Positions 50,780 to 61,049 of a DNA stretch of 64,000 bases are shown piece after piece. The notes under the pieces are model-generated. The model was not told the DNA's origin, did not search any database, and worked only from the letters and a program-made list of their open reading frames with translations. Both the position numbers and the translations under genes were made by a program. Positions within the stretch are counted from its first letter, which is position 1; each line of letters opens with the position of its first letter. Source of the stretch: Phymatolithon calcareum (Eukaryota; Rhodophyta; Florideophyceae; Hapalidiales); NCBI GenBank assembly GCA_977006965.1, contig OZ345370.1, positions 2,418,001 through 2,482,000 of the forward strand. Direction: 5' to 3'.

Positions 50780-52690
50780 GGGAAGGCGGATGTTTGTTTT
50801 CGATTGCTGGTGGGCATCGTTTTCGTTTTTTGATCTCGTCGGCTTCTCCTTGGATCTTGCGAATTTACGTAATTGGGTGCATCCTGTGATCCGATATGAC
50901 CCGTGGTTTGGACACGTCCAGTCCTCAAGCCATGGAGTTAAATTTTTGAAAGATGGCCCATCATTGTGATGGCCGCTTGTCGCAGACGTTTAACACGAGC
51001 ACTTCACTATTGAGGCTCATTTTGATGTTGCCTCCCAAGTTTGTCAAGTCTTGTACAGTTTCCGCGGAGAAAAGCTCAACACTATTTTGTTTCAATGTGT
51101 TCAAATAAACTTTTTCATGTCTCATTTAGGCCTATGAGTGGCAGTTCGATAAACAACAAACTGCCTCAGCTCTATGATATTTTTTAGAAAGCAAACAACT
51201 ACGTTGTAGTACATGTTTTAGGTTCCGCCTGCTAGGAGTGATTGTCGCATTACGGACACGCATTAACATATGTTAGAAGCGAAATTTCGAGGGCACAATA
51301 TTCGCCGTCAAACAGCATTCAAACCATTCCGCAGGGAGCCATTCTCAAAGTCGGCCGGTCTTCAGAAAAAAATACCGCTTCTAGGGAAGTGAAAGTGGTC
51401 TAGGGTTTCCAATCGTTTCGCATCATTTCGATGTTTGTAACCGACAAGCCCAAGATCGCCAACGGGGAGCCCACAAATCGACGTCGCTTACTCCAATTTG
51501 ATATCTTCCTGTGCTTTAATGCACGCATTCGCGCGCAGCACAGGATCACCTTGGTTGCCGCGAGGGGAGACGTCCCGCGCGGAGGCAGAGCAAGTGCTCG
51601 AGCGCTTGGCTTCTTCACTCCATAGACCTTCGAAGAGCTGCTAACCTCACTTGGGGGAAATGCAGAATACAATACTACAATTTTACTGTGCGGGGTGCCC
51701 TTCTTGTCACGTTCGCGACTCCAAACGACGCAAAACAACTGCATACATTACAGAATGTACTTTTTGTAGATTGTCCGTAAAGGCCATTCGCACATCTATT
51801 TTGCGTACCTGAAGGTGACACCGCCAAAGTATAGCAATGCATCGTATGCGCTTCGAAAAGAAAGAAATTACTTTTAAAATGGGGTGCAAGGCATGTCAAT
51901 TTTAGTATTGTAGAAATGTCGGTAATCAAGTTTCGGGGACTGCATATTCTAGTTATCCTACTATCGCAAACAGATCTTATGTATGTCAAAAACCCTGAAT
52001 GAATCGTGAGAGAACTTGGATTCATAGCGAAGCCATCGAAACAGTGGAAATAGTCTTAACATTGCAAAACAAGGCGCATATATTCCATGCGAATTTACAC
52101 CTCCCTGCGCAAAACAAAAATGGAAACGTCATATTAGTCATTTACGCTCTTGATGGTGTAAATGATATTCTCTTGGCTTCCTTTATCAACGCTCAATGTT
52201 TATTTGGCTTATGTAGATGCCAGAAGGCTAAAGCTAGCATGTGAAAAGATGTAGCTTAACATTCTTGGGACACCACAAGCAGCTCAACATAATCTGAATT
52301 CCTTGGATGAATGAAAGGGCCTTGATAAGCATCCAAATCGCGAAGCAGAGGTTTCGGCTATCGCGGATGTTAGCGGATGGAAACGCAAGTACTATGGCGC
52401 AGAATAACTTTTCCGAGTAGAATCCAGCCGAAAAAATGAATAGTGGATGTTGTGGGTGCAATGGCCACGTACTTGAAACAGGAGAGCAACCTTAGGAATG
52501 GACTTGCAGTGCTTGCTTGTCGAACATAGAATCAAATCATAGAGGAGATGTATGTGAAAATCAAAATAGAAAACGGTGACAAAGAGCTCAAGAGCGGACG
52601 TACAGTACTTGCCGTCCATTATTGAGGCACCGTATGGTGCCATACGATAGATCTATAAACTATAGTGACGCTCTTAAGAAATCTCACGTT
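50780..52690. other. Intergenic, nothing recognised
   Basis: The region just upstream of the mTERF start presumably holds its promoter. Short frames at 51400-51744 (-) and 51999-52244 (+) lack motifs. Confidence 0.4.
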
Positions 52691-54297
52691 TTACGTTTCC
52701 TCACAAGCACTTGGGGATAGAAGTAATATCCGCCCCTTTTTTGGTATTTTGACAAGCGGAAATCCAATAGTCAACAATTTCTCAGGGTCATTGAGGTGAT
52801 GCTCGCCTCCTAATATTGCTTTGTGCCTTAGTATTTCCATGAACGCTGTTCTAGAAAAGCATTCGGAATGAATTCCTGTACAAATCCGACTGCGGTACTG
52901 CACAAATAGAGATGTGATGCAGTATGTGAAGAAGAGCATAACCATCACAACTATAGTCCAAGTGGACCATTTTTTCATTCGGACAAGTTTCTTGGGTGCT
53001 CCAACTCTAAGCGAGAGCTCTTTTTTCGCCGGGGCAGTGAAATAAAAATTATCCGAATTCAAAACCTTCCACATGCTCTCGGCGAAGCTGACTCCATCGG
53101 GAAAAACGTTCTCGTATCTTATCCAATCGCGAATCACATTAAGTGGAGTTCCAATTCTGAGAGCACGACTCTTGTTTAAGAACAGGTCAATGTCTTCGAC
53201 TGTTTGACTTCCTTGCCAATCAACACGAAAATTCTTCTTCTCGGGAATGAAGTCCAGACAATTGACAGACAGGTTATTCACCAACTTTTGACCGCTAATT
53301 TGCATTGTGTTGTTGTAGCAAAACGGAAAAACATTGGCCTCAGTTAAGCGCAGTATTTTTCCTTTTCCGGAGTGAATCAAAAAGCCGTCAATTTCCCATT
53401 CGCGGGCGACGGCGCCGGCAGATGACTTGTCCACGGCGTAGCGAAATCTTAAATATCCTTGATGAGTGCCGTTGAGAAGAGAACGAGCAGGAACTGTGAC
53501 ATTTGCCTTGAAGAAGAACTCAGCTCTAGAATGACACGTGCAATCCCACGCTTCTAGCTCAAAAACAGCAGAAGATACATCGGCGTGCTTGTGATGTGCA
53601 CGAAGACGGTTGTAACTCAAAACTACCTGTCTCTGTCGAGATTCAGTCCCATTCAAACAGTAAATTACGTGTTGTCCCGTCTTGCTACGGCTGAAAATTG
53701 CAGCATATGCGAATCGCCGTTCATTCTCTGTAGAAACACAGTTTGTAGCGTAGTCCGATTCAATTCCAGTGCCGAAACCTTTCGTGTCGATCATCTCTAT
53801 GGGTTTCAACGTGCCGTGAAAATTGCGAGATATAAATTTTACACGGCCGAAGCCGTCGGGGCATTCACAGAACTCGGGAGGAAAAGTGCCCAATATCGGA
53901 AAAGGGAACATCACCGATGATTCATTCACGGGTCCGTAAGGCCCATCGGAATTGAATTGAAAAGAAAGCATTTGAGCCTGATTGATCGTATCCAGACGAA
54001 TACTGAGATAATCAGTGTCACTTTAAAGAAGATCTTGAGAGCCCGGGGGATAATAATGAAGGCTGAATATCCATGCACGCCGTCGGATAGCCCCAGAGCG
54101 GCTGGGACTGTATTTTCAGGACAAAGCTTCACTGGCTTTTCTTGAGAAATTCTGTTGCGGACGATGGCAATTGTGAGACTGTTTCTTGTGTACTCGAATA
54201 GCGGAAGAAGAAATATCTCAAAAACCACGAACGTGACGGCGACAAGGGCTCCAAGGCTTCCTTCAAAAACAAAGTCATCTTTGCCAACTTCGGACAT
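52691..54297 (-). pseudogene. Frameshifted three-pass membrane protein (family of the 8.6 kb gene)
   Basis: Two overlapping minus frames make one protein. The first (ATG 54297, to 53926) gives two hydrophobic segments (ALVAVTFVVFEIFLLPLFEY and KIFFKVTLIISVFVW). The second, read from about 54010, continues RLDTINQAQMLSFQFNSDG into a ~300-residue loop with many N-x-S/T sites (NESS, NGTE, NVTV, NGTH, NNTM) and Cys residues. A third membrane segment (WTIVVMVMLFFTYCITSLF) and a tail with GGEHHLNDPEKLLTIG follow. The frames are offset by a one-base deletion (or two-base insertion) near 54005-54020. It could be a young pseudogene, a sequencing error or an unusual splice. Function is unknown. The layout matches 8591-10096. 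Confidence 0.7.
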
Positions 54298-54299
54298 TG

Positions 54300-55640
54300 C
54301 AATAGAAGATAGCTGTGACCTCAGGAGTAAACGTGAGGATAGCGACAGGCAGATTCACAACACAAGACGAGGTGCTCGTGGAGGATTTTCGAAATTGGTT
54401 TTCTCGGCGAGAGCCCAGGTGTGGGGGGCTTATATTGATACGGGCTGAAGATGCTCGCTCAATTGCATACAATGCATTTGCAGCGAGTCGACTCCATATG
54501 TCGACAACGATGATCCCTGTTGGCCGCGCTCTCGTTCAATTTCCAGAAAACAAGCTGTGGAACGTACAGGTGACAAAATTTATATATAGCAGTATATAAA
54601 TCGGAATGTGCATCAGCTTCAGTGATGCTGGCTTATACTGCAGTCGGGCTGATTAATCAGCATGTTTGGTTAACCGAATAATCGGTGTCTTGCAATTACT
54701 GATTCAGTCAGACTATATCAAATAGTTTGATTATTCTTCGATTTCTATCATACACTGCAAACGTGATATGAGTATATTCCATGAATGCTTGGCTCGTATA
54801 CCTTGCGCTACATTATAGGTTAAGTAACTTAATATAGAGTCGAGTTGTGAAGCCCTATTTACCACTTTATGCTTCTAAGAAACCTTTATTGAATTTTTTA
54901 TGAGCCCCTTGTGTCTAGTTTACTAACCACCTCAATTGAGGGGCGATTTAAAAGCTCGAAAAAATCTATAAAACGAAGGCGAAACGGCTCGCTCACGCCA
55001 GAGTCGTAAAGCCGGGCTTGTCTTCTCTGCGAGGAATAGCGCAACTACTACCTGAAAATCACATCGCGCTGAGCTAGGAACGGAAATGTGCTGTCTACTC
55101 TTAAGAATCAGACCTGCTGAATTGCAAGAAAAAGACTCCCGTCTACGGGTCGGTGTAGCCAAACATGCCAAGGAAACGAAGGCGCTTAGTCGAGAAGAAT
55201 GTTGTAGACTATAGGCAGCCATTTTAGAGTCGCTAAATGTGATTAGTACGGCTCAGGATGTAATTGAAGAGAAAATCGGTGGTCTCGCAAGCACGTCACT
55301 GCGCGTCAAACGGGTCCTAATTCAGCACCCAGTGAAGAAGATTAAGATTCCAGCCCTCAAAATTGTTAGTCTCAATTCGTAAAAGCCTTTTGATGGTGCT
55401 TCAGTCCGCTCGGCACCTTGGGCCGAGCCCAAACTGGAAAAGCGTAGCATTGCCAAGTCCTGCTTACAGTACTCGTCTTCGCCAACCTTCATCAGAAAAC
55501 GCCAATTTTCCTGCTCCATTCGCAACGAAAGTTGACCAGTAGACCATCCAAGCTGCAACGCAGTCCTCAGAAGCACTGGGAGCTCTTTTTGGGGCTCTCT
55601 TCACAACGCCCTCTAAGATTTTTTGGGATGTTTTCAAACA
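54300..55640. other. Intergenic with weak coding traces
   Basis: No gene is supportable. A plus frame around 55080-55376, broken by one stop, has a K/E-rich helical look (GVAKHAKETKALSREE, IGGLASTSLRVKRVLIQHPV) but no match I know. Confidence 0.35.
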
Positions 55641-55830
55641 GCCCCTCATTGTTCACGAACGTGAGTACTTCGACCCGTTTCTCATTGCATATTTCCTCCA
55701 CCGTTTTGGTGACAACTCACCAATAGTCTGTTGCCTTGATATATTTCGTCCACTACAGCGTAGGAGTAGATGCTCCACGGTCTCCTTGTTTCCCAAAGAG
55801 CAGGTCTTGCATATAGAGCACAACTGAGTG
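55641..55830 (-). mobile_element. LINE family B C-terminal fragment, inverted
   Basis: The minus strand reads CSICKTCSLGNKETVEHLLL, RCSGRNISRQ, the same Cys-rich end as at 29.6 kb. It abuts the plus-strand RT of LINE family C head to head. Confidence 0.7.
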
Positions 55831-57464
55831 GTGACCTCCATGCGACTCTTTGGGAAACATGCGGAAAACTTTGGTGTCTACCAACGCAATGGCGCCGGGC
55901 AGTCCTCATTCCAATCCACAAGAAAGGACCAGCCCACATCCCAGGGAACTACCGCCCAATATCGCTTCTCAGTCAAGTGCGAAAGATTATTGACTCCGCG
56001 ATGGACTCTGCGATACGCCAACGATACAAATTCTACCAATTCCAGCTAGGCTTCCAGAAAAGCAAAGGGACGGAACTCGCAATCCTAAGCGCGACGAGTA
56101 CTATGAGGCGAGGCCACTGATTTGTCGCGGTCCTCGACTTGTCCCCCGAATATGACCGCGTCCCACGAGATATCCTCCAACGCAGAGTCGAGTCATGCCT
56201 ATCTAAAGATATCGCAGAAATGGTCAAGTACCTAAAGCCGTCGTGGATCACCACAGCCGGAGACGAGGAAAAGCAGTGGCTGCTGATCGATCGCGGAGTC
56301 CCCCAGGGCTCTCCCTTGAGTCCCTGTCTTTACAACATGTTCATGGACACCTTCGCCTTGAAAGTCGCCGAAGTGTCTCCGCGCTTAGCAACCTACCCGG
56401 AAATACTGTTCGCAGATGGCGTACAGCTACAAGCTAAAACCTCGGATGGCACACAGTGGCTGCTAGATGCGGCGACAAGCTGGGCAAGAGAGAATGGCAT
56501 GTCGTGGAATACCAAAAAAGGAAAAAGCGAAGATCTAATATACCCCGGCCTGTTCCAGCGAAAAGTCAGACTTGCGGGGTCCGAGCTCCACGAAACCCGC
56601 CGACTGGAATACCTCGGTACAACGATCGACAATACAAGGCGTAGCGGACCACACCACCCTGAAACGCCTTTCCAAAGCGAAAGGTATACTCTTCGCCCTC
56701 CGGGATATTGGCGTCACAGCTAAAGGACTGACGAAAACAAAATGCATATCCATATATAAGGCCCTGATCCAATGCCGATGGGAAAACGCACTGCACCTGA
56801 CGCCGTGGCGAAGACCATTCAAGCGCATGTGAATCAAGTAGAAGGACTTTTCTAGTCTCTAATGTTTGGCCATTTTGCTAAGCGGAATAATGATCGAATG
56901 CGAACGCTATGCAGAACCACACCACCAGAGCTAAGGCGCAAGATATTAGGAGAACTTTGCGTTCCGACTCCTGCATGCAAAGCGGAACCTGGAGAGAAGC
57001 AAGAACTACGAGGGCAAGGATGAGGACCTAGCATCGGCACAGAGGGATATTCGATACCTCGAAGAGCACGAACTTTTGAACGTCCCTGCGAAGAGTGCCG
57101 TGGAAAGAAACGTCACACACAAAGAGGAGAAACTGCGAACCTATTGCGCATGGAGCGAGACGGAGAAGGCCAAAAACGCAAAATCGCTGTGGATACGTAC
57201 GAGAATCCAAACCCCGTAGTCCAAATTAAGTCGAGAAAACACAGACCTTGGGCAGTCAAATGGTTTTTCGGCCGCTCTCTCCGCGAAACCTGTCGGCATA
57301 TATCGACAGCTACCATGAACTAGCAGCGATGCTGTTGGAAACCCTCCAACGCAACCTAAAGCAACCCAAGATGAATGAGGGAACAGAAGAGGAAGTAAAA
57401 CAAGCGATGGACAAACTAATGATGCTAGAAAGTGAGATGAAAGAGGAGATGATGGTGTGTTGAT

Positions 57465-58638
57465 CAGGGGTTGCGCCAATTCCATTGCTATCAATTTAAT
57501 TGCAATTTTTCGCAATTCCACCCAAATTGGTTCTTCGAACTGAATTGCAATTCGAATTGGTCGCACCTATGTTATGGGGGGGAGGGGGGAGTTGAGCAGA
57601 ATGTTGAGGGAATCAACGTACTCACCTCACGTTCAGTATGATACGTGGTCTTTGTTCTAATAATACGCAGAGTACGTAGATGAACATTAGACACAGCACA
57701 TTAATCGGATGCAAGAATCAACGTACTTACCTTATGTCCAGTACGTGGTCTTTGTTCTAGTAATACCCAGAGTACGTTCTGTATGCCATCAAAACATCTC
57801 TGAAACTTGGGCCATGGCTACTTCTTGCTTTGTTAAATAAAGACGAGATTGAGCCGTTGGACTCCAAACGGTTTCAACAATGGGCCTATTCATGTGCTAT
57901 CATCTACTTAGCTGTATCGATCAGTTTACCAGCCAGAAACAGAACAAATGCTTGAATGTCTTTAGCTACGATTAGAGTCCAGCAGTCACGATGATTCAAT
58001 CTCAAGTATAAAAGGGATAGCATTAGATCTCTTGATTTGAAACCTATCAGCCTTCTCCGAAATTCTCACTCATTCCCCTTCACAGTCGAGTCCAACCCAT
58101 CTACTAGACCTCGTTCAACGTTCCAGCACATTACGCTCTACTAGCGATGACACTACCTTCACCGACACCAAATCCGAAACAAGTTGTGCAGCTGCTTATG
58201 AAGCTCATTTGAGAACAAACCCGTGATATACACTCGCGTCAAGTAGGCCTAACTCGACGGAATGTGCCATCTTGCGTCTATCTCTGCTCAAAGGGTGATC
58301 AGTGTACCGGAGAAAGTGAGTTTTTCTTCGAAAAGGGTACTGGGCCCATCATCTCAAGCATTGCATTGGAGGTAGAAGCGAAGAACATTTGCTAGAGATA
58401 TACAGAGCCGTTCTTGCCGAGAAGTTGAGATCCGTGTCGTCGTTCACAGTTCAATCGTCAATGGTGATGAAGCTCACGGAACGTGAAAAGGCGATGAACA
58501 GCTATCTTAGTATTGATGTCTATATTGTGGGAAGCCTTCCAATTGCAATGCGAATTGCTGCAAGAAAAACTGAGCAATTAAATTGATAAATTTCGCCAAG
58601 GACTGCAATCGCAAACAATGGAATTGGCGCAACCCCTG
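57465..58638. mobile_element. Non-autonomous hAT element with 8-bp TSD
   Basis: 1,174 bp with inverted ends CAGGGGTTGCGCCAATTCC on both sides, flanked by exact GTGTTGAT (57457-57464 and 58639-58646). It sits inside the 3' end of LINE C. The subterminal regions are rich in ATTGCAAT-type motifs. No transposase is visible. Confidence 0.92.
57612..57778 (+). repeat. Two ~65-bp direct repeats inside the hAT element
   Basis: AATCAACGTACT(C/T)ACCT...TACGTGGTCTTTGTTCTA(A/G)TAATAC-C(G)CAGAGTACGT occurs near 57612 and again near 57716, about 104 bp apart. Confidence 0.7.
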
Positions 58639-58784
58639 GTGTTGATGGAGACGATATGCTGCAGTCTTCCCTGGGAGGGTTACAGCGCAAAGCGAAGCTG
58701 CTCTGGTATCGGCGTGCGCCGGCGTTGAGGGCTTCTAAAATAAAAACCTACAATTCCGCCCCCCCTCTCATATAGAGCACAGCA

Positions 58785-59108
58785 GTCAAATGGTTTTTCG
58801 GCCGCTTCCCTCTGCGAAATCCCTCGGCATATATCGACAGCTACGACGAACTAGCAGCGATGCTGATGGAAACCCTCCAGCGCAACCTAACGCAACCACA
58901 GATGAATGATGGAACAGAAGAGGAAGTGAAACAAGCGATGAACAAACTAATGATGCTAGAAAGTGAGATGCAAGAGGAGATGATGGCGTGATGATGGAGA
59001 CGATATGCTGTAGTTTTCCCTAGAAGGGGTACAGCTTAATGTGAAGCTGCTCTGGTGTCGGCGTGCGCCGGCGTTGAGGGCTTCTAAAATAAAAACCTAC
59101 AATTTCCC
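58785..59108 (+). mobile_element. Second LINE family C 3' end
   Basis: It repeats the coding end and UTR of the preceding copy (AGTCAAATGGTTTTTCGGCC to the AATAAAAACCTACAATTT tail) with point differences and without the hAT insertion, so it shows the empty site. Confidence 0.85.
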
Positions 59109-59162
59109 AATATAGGGTCGTAGTCAGCGGCAACATCTTGAAAAAAAGCTAAATATTTTCCC

Positions 59163-59307
59163 TGTCACTAATTTTCACGTCTGTGTCACTAAATTGAAAA
59201 ACAGCTCGTCAATGTCACTAATATGAAAAACAGCACTTCAGTGTCACTCTTCTAAGGCACGATTCCTCAGTGTCACTACTCCTAAAAATACCTCTTCTGT
59301 GTCACTA
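59163..59307 (+). repeat. Left array: six TGTCACTA motifs, pitch 21 then 29 bp
   Basis: Motif starts are 59163, 59184, 59213, 59242, 59271 and 59300, giving steps of 21, 29, 29, 29, 29. The fourth copy is TGTCACTC. Spacers are unrelated in sequence apart from A-rich GAAAAACAG-like pieces. Confidence 0.9.
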
Positions 59308-60683
59308 AAAAGCAACTCAATAAGACACACTTATTCTCTTCGGGAAAAGTTTCGCAAAACTTTTCGAAATATCAATGCCGATCATGTGAATAGATTTTCG
59401 CTATACTACACATATCGAACATTGAAAGTGAATGCATCTCTGAATGCAGTCATGATTACGGCCGCATTGGGAGCCAGCTGTTGGCGCAGCTACAGTACAT
59501 GCCTCGGCACTTGCAGAAAGCACTCCTCGCTGTAATACATAAGAATGGGACACCCGAGAAACCGGGAAATTATCGCCAAGAAAGGAAATTCTGGCGTCTG
59601 CTATCGATATGAATTTGGTCGAGGTGTACGTTTACCACTGGTACTGTTTGCCATCTTATAGCACCTTAATTTAGCTGGAGCTTAAGATTTCATCAGGAAT
59701 ATTCTGCTCCATGAAACTGCAGGCCTTCAGTTTTATGGAGCAGATCATTCCCGAGGAAAACTTGAGCTTCTTGCATTAAGTTGACCGTTCAGAGCCATTA
59801 ATTATGCCTTCGGTTTTGCGAGAGCTATGCCATTGACCACAGAACACTACTGCAAAAGTTTCTCTTTGGCCCGATTTATCCACGTTATGGGCCACTTCGA
59901 CTTTGTCGTGATTAGACCGTTACTGTCGTGAGTGTCCAGGAAACGAACGACTTGTGCAGCTCCCTAATGAGACGACGGCAGATGCCGGACGTCCATACAA
60001 CTTGTCTAGGCAGAAACTCCAGGAGGGATGTAGTGCTTTCGGCAAGATGTCTTACAGCTCGCTTGGTCAGAAACTCCGATGGGATGTAGTGACTTCGGCA
60101 GGAGTGGTCCAGTCCAATGGTACGCAATGGACGGTTGCTCGGCAGTGCGAATGCGTTGCTGACTTTCGTCGGATGAGTAAGTTTATCTTTTGATATCCTT
60201 GGGGGTTAGGTTGTGGTTGGTAAAGTTGGTGGTGCTGACTTACTCGAGAAAGACTTCGATCACCGCTTAAGTAGTCTCTACTTCACTCCATCTACCTCTG
60301 ACTATCTAGCTACATTCTCGAAAGGTATCCGAAGTGTCAGCGCGCGACACAATGCGTTTCACACTGTTCGTAATCCGCGCCAGTAGACTTTCTTGGCTCA
60401 CAGTCGGTCGACATTGCTAGCAAGCAACGGAACTTCCATTCGACTGTCGGTCCCCAACGGATTGATAAACTCGCTGCCTGTCGTTAGCGAGACAGTTACA
60501 AAGGTAAACTTTACCACCCGATCATATCACATAGATTCAGAAAACCTTGTGCACAACACCTGAAGCTTGCGAAACGTGGACTCGGCAAGGAGTATTACTC
60601 CTTGCCAAATTTTTACAAGATGAATAGACTTTACAAAAACTATTTCCCGAAAATTGTACATTTCTAGCGTCTGCTGTAATTTT

Positions 60684-60859
60684 TAGTGACATGGTTGATC
60701 CGTTTGGAATATTACTGACACTGAGATGCCATTTTTGGAAAACAGTGACACCAAGACACTGTTTTACAGATTAGTGACACTAACGTGCCGTTTTGCAAAA
60801 ATAGTGACACCGAAATGTCTTTTTCGCGATTAGTGACATAGACGCGAGAATTAGTGACA
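60684..60859 (-). repeat. Right array: seven inverted motifs, pitch 29/30 then 21 bp
   Basis: TAGTGACA (or one-base variants) starts at 60684, 60713, 60743, 60772, 60802, 60831 and 60852, giving steps of 29, 30, 29, 30, 29, 21. The 21-bp step is again the outermost, so the two ends mirror each other. Confidence 0.9.
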
Positions 60860-61049
60860 CTGCAAATATGCGTCCCTGAAAACTGTTACCAGCGAGCAAC
60901 GTAGTGCGGCAAGTTGATTAAGAATAGTTTCAGCGCGCCTGTGGCTTATATTGCGCCCCGGGGGTAACATCTGCATACTCCTAAGCTTTGTCGACTGGTA
61001 CGGATTGACAATCGCCGGTGCAGATTCTATGGTTAAGGGTATATTTTGA

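Larger units (their letters stand above)
55833..58755 (+). mobile_element. LINE family C, 5'-truncated, split by a hAT element
   Basis: RT blocks in several plus frames: AVLIPIHKKGPAHIPGNYRP (55770 frame), then VAVLDLSPEYDRVPRDILQR, DRGVPQGSPLSPCLYNMFMD and a catalytic box that reads FADG instead of FADD (56139 frame), then SIYKALIQCRWENALHLTPW (56572 frame). A 3' coding end with EEEVKQAMDKLMMLESEMKE stops at 57463. The UTR resumes after the hAT insertion and ends in TTCTAAAATAAAAACCTAC. The frameshifts and the lost Asp show it is dead. Confidence 0.85.
59129..60890. mobile_element. DNA transposon with phased inverted motif arrays at both ends
   Basis: 1,762 bp. The ends are GGCAACATCTTGA and, inverted, GGTAACAGTTTTCA. 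A 3-bp AGC duplication flanks them (59126-59128 and 60891-60893). Inside each end is an array of TGTCACTA (left, direct; right, complement) at a regular pitch (listed separately). No transposase was read. The interior includes a short reverse-transcriptase relic near 59459-59590 (LLAVIHKNGTPEKPGNYRQ). Subterminal motif arrays and 3-bp targets recall CACTA/EnSpm elements, but the CACTA end is missing, so the superfamily is open. Confidence 0.7.

Noticed and set aside
59163-60859. Regular short motif arrays resembling a CRISPR array
   Set aside because: The repeat is only 8 bp, the arrays are inverted relative to each other at the two ends of one element, and the context is eukaryotic with no cas genes. 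Transposon subterminal repeats explain it better.
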